DNA from: an uncultured Treponema sp.
GTDB lineage: Bacteria > Spirochaetota > Spirochaetia > Treponematales > Treponemataceae
DNA: 11,626 bases
Assembly (NCBI GenBank): GCA_937890485.1
Contig: CALBXN010000121.1
Location: 1 to 11,626 of the forward strand
Direction of reading: 5' to 3'
In this document: in pieces, positions 6,795-11,626 of the stretch
How positions within the stretch are numbered: position 1 is the stretch's first letter
How the letters are laid out: each line of letters begins with the position of its first letter
Notes under the pieces: generated by a model
Databases searched by the model: none
The model's input: the letters and a program-made list of their open reading frames with translations, nothing else
Told to the model about the DNA's origin: nothing
Translations under genes and position numbers: made by a program

Positions 6795-8663
6795 TTATTT
6801 ATCAAATTTTCTTTCATACAATAATGCTGCTATCATTACAACAAAAACTGAACCAGCATTATGTACTAATGCACCTGTTGTTGGATTAAGTAATCCCAAA
6901 ACAGATAATGCTATTGCAAGAAAATTTATAAACATTGAAAGTGCAATACTAAATTTAATTGTTCTTACAGTTGCATTTGAAAGTCGTTTTAAATAAGTGA
7001 TTTTAGAAATATTATCACTCATTAAAGCTATGTCAGATGCTTCTATTGCAATGTCACTTCCTATTGAACCCATTGCAATTCCAACATTTGCAGTTTTTAA
7101 TGCTGGAGCATCATTTACACCATCACCAATCATACAAACTGTTTTTCCTAAATTTTGTAAATCAATAATATTTTTAACTTTGTCTTCTGGCAATAATTCA
7201 TTGAATACTTTTTTTATTCCAACAAGATTTGCAAAATATTCACTTGTAGTTTTGTTATCTCCAGTAAGCAAAATTGATTCAGTTTTTAATTTTGATAATT
7301 CTTCAATAATGTTTTTTACTTCTGGTCTTAAGATATCAGATAAAGCAATTATTCCTATGCAGTTATTATTTTTAACTACAAGTAAGGTTGCTTTCCCTTG
7401 TAATCGTAATTCATTAAGTTTTTCTTTTATTTCATTTTCAATTTTAATATTTTTTTCATTTAAAAATTTTTCATTACCACAAAGAATTTCATCATTATTT
7501 ACGATTGCAAAAATTCCTTTACCTGCTTCCATTTTAAATGAAGTTGATTCATCAAGTGAAAGATTTAGTTTTTTTGCATGTTCAACTATTGCTTTTGCTA
7601 AAGGATGTTCACTTTTAGATTCTGCAGAAGAAACAAGTTGTAATAAATTTTCTTCAGATAATTTTGAAAAAGAAATTATATCACTTACTTCTAATTTGCC
7701 CAAAGTAATTGTTCCTGTTTTATCAAATGTAATTGTATCAACTTTTCCCATCTTTTCTAAAGCTTCACCAGATTTAATAATTATTCCATGCTTTGTTGCT
7801 TGACCAATGGCTGCCATAATTGCAGTAGGTGTTGCCAATACCAAAGCACAAGGACAAAATACAACTAGAATTGTAACTGCTCTAGTAATATCTTGTGTTA
7901 CAAAATAAGTTATTATTGCAAGTAATAGTGCCACTGGAACTAAGAGACTTGCCCATTTATCTGCAATTCTTTGAATTGGCGATTTTTTGTTTTCAGCTTC
8001 TTGTACCATTCTAATTAATTTTTGTAGAGAACTATCTTCACCAACTTTTGTTGCTTTTATATCTATTGAACCAAATCTATTTATTGTTCCGCAAAAAACT
8101 TCATCATTAATTGTTTTATCAACTGGTAAAGATTCTCCTGTCATAATTGATTGGTCTATTGAAGTTTCACCTTGAATAATAATTCCATCAACAGGAATTG
8201 TTTCGCCTGGTAAAATTCTTATAATATCATCAAGTTGAATTTCATCAGCATTAATAATTATTTCTTTACCGTCTTGAATCTTTCGTCCTTGAGTTGGAGT
8301 AAGTTTAATTAAGTTTTTTAATCCCTTCTTTGCTTTGTTAGTTGTAATGTTTTCTAGAATTTCCCCGATTGCCATTATGAAAGCAACTTCTGCCCCTGCA
8401 AATAAATCTCCAATGGAAATTGCTGCAATCATTGCTATTGAAATTAATAGAGCCGATGAAATTTTGCTTATTCCTTTGTTGCGAATTAGTTTTTTTATTG
8501 CACTATACAACAAGGGAATACCGCTAATAAAAATTGTAATCCAAGCAAAGTCAAATATAAAAGTTATGCCTAGTTTTTCTAAAATAAAACTAGCAACTAA
8601 AAATATTCCTCCGATTATTGTTGCAGGAATTGATTCTAATTTTTCAATAAATTCATGTAACAT
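6795..8663 (-). CDS. P1B-type heavy-metal-transporting ATPase without N-terminal metal-binding domain
   Basis: This is an inner-membrane pump that uses ATP to move a transition-metal ion, probably outward. The 622 residues show TGES of the actuator domain (175-178), the membrane CPC metal site (270-272), the phosphorylated aspartate in DKTGT (D314), the SEHP nucleotide-binding motif (351-354) and GDGVND (513-518). There is no CxxC or His-rich domain before the first helix (about 12-28). The last helix has HNAGSVFVV (601-609), not the D-x-G typical of ZntA/CadA Zn/Cd/Pb pumps, so the metal is not assigned. The frame opens at 8726, but the ATG at 8663 is chosen because AGGAG (8673-8669) lies 5 bases before it. 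The longer start would also overlap an operator-like repeat. It is divergent from the TetR gene and probably under its control. Confidence 0.92.
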   Translation of the reverse strand: MLHEFIEKLESIPATIIGGIFLVASFILEKLGITFIFDFAWITIFISGIPLLYSAIKKLIRNKGISKISSALLISIAMIAAISIGDLFAGAEVAFIMAIGEILENITTNKAKKGLKNLIKLTPTQGRKIQDGKEIIINADEIQLDDIIRILPGETIPVDGIIIQGETSIDQSIMTGESLPVDKTINDEVFCGTINRFGSIDIKATKVGEDSSLQKLIRMVQEAENKKSPIQRIADKWASLLVPVALLLAIITYFVTQDITRAVTILVVFCPCALVLATPTAIMAAIGQATKHGIIIKSGEALEKMGKVDTITFDKTGTITLGKLEVSDIISFSKLSEENLLQLVSSAESKSEHPLAKAIVEHAKKLNLSLDESTSFKMEAGKGIFAIVNNDEILCGNEKFLNEKNIKIENEIKEKLNELRLQGKATLLVVKNNNCIGIIALSDILRPEVKNIIEELSKLKTESILLTGDNKTTSEYFANLVGIKKVFNELLPEDKVKNIIDLQNLGKTVCMIGDGVNDAPALKTANVGIAMGSIGSDIAIEASDIALMSDNISKITYLKRLSNATVRTIKFSIALSMFINFLAIALSVLGLLNPTTGALVHNAGSVFVVMIAALLYERKFDK

Positions 8664-8709
8664 AAAAACTCCTATTGTCTTGATAAATAAAGTAAATTGA
8701 AATACAATA

Positions 8710-8725
8710 TATTCAATACAGAACA
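8710..8725. promoter_or_regulatory. Operator-like site A, ATPase-proximal
   Basis: TATTCAATACAGAACA matches the palindromic site at 8788-8803 at 14 of 16 positions, including the central AATAC. It lies 47 bases upstream of the ATPase start codon and just downstream of the best -10 box on the minus strand. A bound repressor here would block ATPase transcription. It is inferred to be a second, weaker site for the neighbouring TetR protein. Confidence 0.6.
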
Positions 8726-8732
8726 AGTTGTT

Positions 8733-8762
8733 TTGTAATTACATAATAATTTAAAACATAAT
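8733..8762 (+). promoter_or_regulatory. Candidate promoter for tetR and the ABC exporter
   Basis: TTGTAA (8733-8738) and CATAAT (8757-8762) are separated by 18 bases. Transcription would start near 8769, about 20 bases before operator-like site B. The assignment rests only on box similarity in AT-rich DNA and on the sensible position relative to the operator. Confidence 0.35.
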
Positions 8763-8770
8763 TATTACAA
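8743..8770 (-). promoter_or_regulatory. Candidate promoter for the metal ATPase
   Basis: On the minus strand, TTGTAA (8770-8765) and TATTAT (8748-8743) are separated by 16 bases. Transcription would start near 8736 and run through operator-like site A about 10 bases later. This promoter overlaps the plus-strand candidate face to face. The two -35 boxes form an inverted repeat, TTGTAAT (8733-8739) and ATTACAA (8764-8770). Confidence 0.35.
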
Positions 8771-8786
8771 GAATTAAATTTAGATT

Positions 8787-8804
8787 ATGTTCAATACTGA
8801 ACAT
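8787..8804. promoter_or_regulatory. Palindromic operator-like site B, tetR-proximal
   Basis: ATGTTCA-ATAC-TGAACAT has perfect 7-base arms around a 4-base spacer. Its size and symmetry suit a TetR-family dimer. It ends 36 bases before the TetR start codon, between the candidate promoter and the gene, which fits autorepression. The partial copies at 8710 and 8816 strengthen the call. Confidence 0.75.
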
Positions 8805-8815
8805 TTTTTTTATTT

Positions 8816-8824
8816 TGTTCAGTA
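8816..8824. promoter_or_regulatory. Operator half-site C
   Basis: TGTTCAGTA equals the first nine bases of the reverse complement of site B, but the second half does not follow. It sits 6 bases before the tetR ribosome-binding site AGGA (8831-8834). It may be a decayed operator or a weak accessory contact. It could also be chance. Confidence 0.35.
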
Positions 8825-8840
8825 ATTTTTAGGAAATTTT

Positions 8841-9404
8841 ATGGATAGAAGACAAAAACGCACTAGAGAAGCAATTTTTAACGCCTTTACTTTGCTTTTA
8901 TCAGAAAGAAACTATAATCAACTTTCTGTACAAGAAATAATTGATAAAGCAAATATTGGAAGAACAACTTTTTATTCACACTTTGAAACAAAAGAATCTT
9001 TGCTTGAAGATTTGTGTACAGAACTTTTTGGACATATAATAGATACAGCAAAAGGAATTCCACATGGTCATTATAATTTTTCTTGTGGAACTTCAAATGA
9101 TTCTGTCTTTTTGCATCTTTTAAGACATCTACAAGAAAATGATTATAATATTTTGCAACTTTTATCTTCACAGAATAATGAAATTTTTTTGCAATATTTT
9201 AAATCAAATTTGCAACATTTAATTCAAATTCAATATGCAGAAAAAGGATTATTAAAAAAATCTACATTACCAGAAAATTTTTTAGTACATCATATTGCAT
9301 CTTCTTTTGTTAATACAGTTAGTTGGTGGATTTCAAATAAGATGAAAGATTCTCCAGAAAAAATTGCAGAATATTTTTTAACTACAATACAATCTTTAGT
9401 TTAG
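8841..9404 (+). CDS. TetR/AcrR-family transcriptional regulator
   Basis: A 187-residue DNA-binding regulator, of typical length for the family. The N-terminus (RRQKRTREAIFNAFTLLLSE) and helix-turn-helix at about 28-47, with IIDKANIGRTTFYSHFETKESLL, are a clear TetR_N domain. The C-terminal half ends with SFVNTVSWWISNKMKDSPEKI, a pattern I associate with the TetR_C_7/DhaS-like ligand-binding group. The ligand is unknown. AGGA lies 6 bases before the ATG. The gene is divergent from the metal ATPase and begins the unit that includes the ABC exporter. Operator-like repeats on both sides of the candidate promoters suggest that it represses itself, the exporter and the ATPase. Confidence 0.93.
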   Translation: MDRRQKRTREAIFNAFTLLLSERNYNQLSVQEIIDKANIGRTTFYSHFETKESLLEDLCTELFGHIIDTAKGIPHGHYNFSCGTSNDSVFLHLLRHLQENDYNILQLLSSQNNEIFLQYFKSNLQHLIQIQYAEKGLLKKSTLPENFLVHHIASSFVNTVSWWISNKMKDSPEKIAEYFLTTIQSLV

Positions 9405-9413
9405 GATATAATT

Positions 9414-11159
9414 ATGAAAAATAAAAATTTTGAATTTTATAATTCCAAACCTTTAAAAGTATTTTTTTCTTATTATAAACCACATTGGAAAATTTTTGCC
9501 CTTGATATGTTTTGTGCAATTATGATTGCTTTAATCGATATAACTTTTCCGATGATTAGTAAATTTACGATTGATTCACTTTTACCAAATAAAAATTTTA
9601 AAGCATTTTTTATTTTAATCTGTGCGTTAGTTTTTGTTTATATTTTAAGAAGAGTTTTTACTTGGTTTGTAAATTATTGGGGACATTATTTTGGTGCTTG
9701 CGTTGAAACAGATATGCGTCGTGATGTTTTTGAACATTTAGAAAATCAGTCTTTTAGTTTTTATGATAAACACAGAACAGGAAAGTTAATGTCTCGTGCA
9801 ACAACTGATCTTTTTGAAATTACAGAACTTGCTCATCATGGTCCAGAAGACTTTTTAATTTCTATTTTAACTTTACTTGGTTCATTTTTTCTGTTATTAA
9901 AAATCAGATGGGAACTTGCTGTAATTGTTTTTATCTTTGTTCCAATAATTATTGCAATAATAATGATTTCAAGAAAATCTCTTACAGAAAGTTCACGAAA
10001 AGTAAAAGAAGCAACAGCAGAAATAAATGCAGTTTTAGAATCAAGTATTTCTGGAGTGCGAGTTACAAAAGTTTTTACAAATGAAGAATACGAAATTAAT
10101 CGATTTGAAGAAGGAAATAAATTATTTAAATCTTCAAAGAAAAAATTTTATAAACATGTAGCAAGTTTTCATGCAAATGTAGAATTTTTTAGTAGTGTGC
10201 TTAGTATTTTAGTTTTAGCAGTTGGTGGATTTTTTATCATGCAAAATAAAATGCAAATTTCAGATTTGGTTGCTGCAAATCTTTTTATTGCTGCTTTCTC
10301 ATCTCCAATTCGCAGATTATCATTTTTAGTTGAACAGTATACAACTGGAATGGCTGGATTTAAAAGATTTCTTGAAGTTATGCGAATTGATACTAGCATA
10401 AAAGAAAACCCAAATGCAAAAGATATTTTTTGTGCAAGAGGAAATATTAATTTTGAAAATGTAAATTTTTCTTACACTGATGGAATTGAAGTTTTGAAAA
10501 ATATTAATTTAAAAATAAATCCAGGACAAAAATTTGCTTTAGTTGGACTTTCTGGTGGAGGAAAAACTACAATTTGTAATTTACTACCTCGTTTTTACGA
10601 AGTGACAGATGGAAAAATTTTTCTTGATGGAATTGATATAAAAGATATTACTTTAAAATCTTTACGCAAACAAATTGGAATTGTTCAACAAGATGTTTTT
10701 TTATTTGCAGGAACTATAAAAGAAAATATTGCTTACGGAAAAATTAATGCCACAGATGAAGAAATTATCAAAGCTGCAAAACTTTCTGAAATTCATGATG
10801 ATATTATGAAGATGCCACAAGGTTATGATACTTTAGTTGGTGAAAGAGGAATTAAACTTTCTGGTGGACAAAAACAACGAGTTTCTATTGCAAGATGTTT
10901 TTTGAAGAATCCTCCTATTTTGATTTTGGATGAAGCAACATCAGCCTTAGATACAGCAACGGAAATTAAAATTCAAAAAGCGTTTGATGAACTTTCTAAA
11001 GGAAGAACAACTTTGATTATTGCACATAGACTTTCTACAATTCAAAATGCAGATTGCATTGCTGTAATTGACGATAAAGAAATAAAAGAACTTGGAACTC
11101 ATCAGGAACTTTTATTAAAAAATGGAATTTATACAAAATTGCATAACAGAAGTGTATAA
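9414..11159 (+). CDS. ABC exporter half-transporter (MsbA/LmrA-like, fused membrane and ATPase domains)
   Basis: An inner-membrane exporter of 581 residues, a usual length for a transporter with one six-helix membrane domain (about 25-305) and one nucleotide-binding domain (about 343-575). The Walker A motif is GLSGGGKTT (378-386), the Q-loop is at Q425/Q426, the signature LSGGQ is at 482-486, Walker B with catalytic glutamate is ILILDE (502-507), and the H-loop histidine is H538. All catalytic residues are present, so it can work as a homodimer. No partner gene is adjacent. It begins 9 bases after the tetR stop, and its AGGA (9403-9406) overlaps that stop codon, so translation is probably coupled. 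The substrate is not readable. Efflux of a toxic compound sensed by the TetR protein is the simplest guess. Confidence 0.95.
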   Translation: MKNKNFEFYNSKPLKVFFSYYKPHWKIFALDMFCAIMIALIDITFPMISKFTIDSLLPNKNFKAFFILICALVFVYILRRVFTWFVNYWGHYFGACVETDMRRDVFEHLENQSFSFYDKHRTGKLMSRATTDLFEITELAHHGPEDFLISILTLLGSFFLLLKIRWELAVIVFIFVPIIIAIIMISRKSLTESSRKVKEATAEINAVLESSISGVRVTKVFTNEEYEINRFEEGNKLFKSSKKKFYKHVASFHANVEFFSSVLSILVLAVGGFFIMQNKMQISDLVAANLFIAAFSSPIRRLSFLVEQYTTGMAGFKRFLEVMRIDTSIKENPNAKDIFCARGNINFENVNFSYTDGIEVLKNINLKINPGQKFALVGLSGGGKTTICNLLPRFYEVTDGKIFLDGIDIKDITLKSLRKQIGIVQQDVFLFAGTIKENIAYGKINATDEEIIKAAKLSEIHDDIMKMPQGYDTLVGERGIKLSGGQKQRVSIARCFLKNPPILILDEATSALDTATEIKIQKAFDELSKGRTTLIIAHRLSTIQNADCIAVIDDKEIKELGTHQELLLKNGIYTKLHNRSV

Positions 11160-11224
11160 ATAAAATTTTTACTTTAAAAAAAATTAATATTAATATAAAC
11201 TTATTTTAAAAGGAAATATTTTTT

Positions 11225-11551
11225 ATGCAAATACAAATTTTTGGAACAAATAAAAACTTTGATTGTAAAAAAGCACAGATGTGGTTTAAAGAAAGAAGGA
11301 TTCAATTCCAATTTATTGATTTAAAAGAAAAACAAATGAGCCGTGGTGAATTTGATTCAGTTGTTCAAGCAATTTCAAAAACAGAAGGAAGTCGACAAGA
11401 TGCAGTTCTTTCTATGATAGATAAAACTTCAAAAGATTATTCTAGTATTGCTTACCTTGATGAAAGTGACATCGAAGAAAAACTTTTTGAAAATCAAAAT
11501 TTATTAAAGCAACCAATATTAGCCATAAACGAACTATTGGCAAAAATATAG
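11225..11551 (+). CDS. ArsC/Spx-family thioredoxin-fold protein with displaced cysteine and short C-terminus
   Basis: This 108-residue protein resembles the ArsC/YffB/Spx group: a strand MQIQIFGT, then the active-site turn, KKAQMWFKERRIQFQFIDL (15-33), the MSRGEF segment (38-43) and a probable cis-proline turn KQPIL (95-99). ArsC has its catalytic cysteine at the position of N11 here, and Spx has CxxC at 11 and 14. This protein has N11 and C14, so only the second position is a cysteine and the usual arsenate reductase chemistry is doubtful. Relatives are usually 115-120 residues with a further strand after the proline turn. Here the last 10 residues look unrelated. AGGA lies 10 bases before the ATG. 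It follows the ABC gene by 65 bases with no clear terminator between, so it may belong to the same unit. Confidence 0.75.
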   Translation: MQIQIFGTNKNFDCKKAQMWFKERRIQFQFIDLKEKQMSRGEFDSVVQAISKTEGSRQDAVLSMIDKTSKDYSSIAYLDESDIEEKLFENQNLLKQPILAINELLAKI

Positions 11552-11626
11552 CGATTATAGTTGGAACTAACGAGAGTATTATTATTGGAAACAAACAGAA
11601 TAAAACTCGTTCTATTTTGCTCCAAG
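11552..11626. other. Sequence after the ArsC-like gene, no supported gene
   Basis: No terminator or ribosome-binding site is visible here. One plus-strand frame is open from about 11491 to the window end, and a minus-strand frame is also open. Neither has a start signal. Composition is less AT-biased than in the preceding genes. Confidence 0.3.

Noticed and set aside
6997..7803. 268-codon open frame on the plus strand opposite the ATPase gene
   Set aside because: It is antisense to a gene with all P-type ATPase motifs. Its serine- and phenylalanine-rich translation is typical of a shadow of AT-rich coding DNA.
8335..8700. 121-codon open frame on the plus strand opposite the ATPase N-terminus
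   Set aside because: It is a shadow of the membrane segments of the ATPase, with no independent start signal.
10320..10350. TTGAACAGTATACAAC inside the ABC gene, partly like the TetR operator
   Set aside because: The second arm does not match and the sequence is explained by coding needs, so it is treated as chance.
11491..11626. Plus-strand frame open to the window end, reading KNIAIIVGTNESIIIGNK and then NKTRSILLQ, faintly like a VirD4/TraG nucleotide-binding region
   Set aside because: It has no start signal, overlaps the ArsC-like gene and lacks a proper GxxxxGK[ST] motif. With about 45 codons the likeness is not enough for a call.

Overview
This is an AT-rich bacterial window whose codons mostly end in A or T. 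One protein carries a signal peptide and a C-terminal region that looks like an outer-membrane beta-barrel, so the host is probably diderm. The gene set, the codon usage and the style of the ArsC-like protein suggest a host-associated spirochaete such as Treponema. That assignment is an impression from sequence style, not a database result.

Left part (1-3702, minus strand): a flavodoxin-fold protein fused to an SCP2-like domain (3702 to 2638) is followed by a CASTOR/POLLUX-type ion channel with tandem RCK modules (2588 to 114). A small hairpin lies between them. The channel runs on into about 208 residues that do not belong to the family. Codon use there differs from the rest of the gene, and a possible further gene starts at 47 and leaves the window.

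Middle (3802-6741, plus strand): a 979-residue exported protein joins an HELTH zinc-peptidase-like domain, a probable beta-propeller and a probable outer-membrane beta-barrel. It converges on the next gene, and a 9-bp hairpin that overlaps its stop codon probably terminates transcription from both sides.

Right part (6795-11551): a compact efflux and regulation module. A P1B-type metal ATPase without an N-terminal metal-binding domain (8663 to 6795, minus) is divergent from a TetR-family regulator (8841-9404). A homodimer-type ABC exporter (9414-11159) starts 9 bases after the regulator's stop codon, with its ribosome-binding site overlapping that stop. The 177-base divergent region holds one clean palindrome (TGTTCA-N4-TGAACA), a second copy matching at 14 of 16 positions nearer the ATPase, and a half-site just before the tetR ribosome-binding site. 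A plausible pair of face-to-face promoters lies between the two main sites. The simplest reading is that the TetR protein controls itself, the ABC exporter and the metal ATPase together. An ArsC/Spx-fold protein follows (11225-11551). Its cysteine sits three positions later than the ArsC catalytic cysteine, and its C-terminus is short and unusual.

Both ends of the window (roughly 1-740 and from about 11515) differ in codon use from the body, and each interrupts the expected end of a conserved gene. This could be recombination or an assembly chimera. Two gene starts are set downstream of the longest open frame, at 3702 and 8663. No RNA genes, insertion sequences, CRISPR arrays or stretches over 300 bases without a gene were seen.
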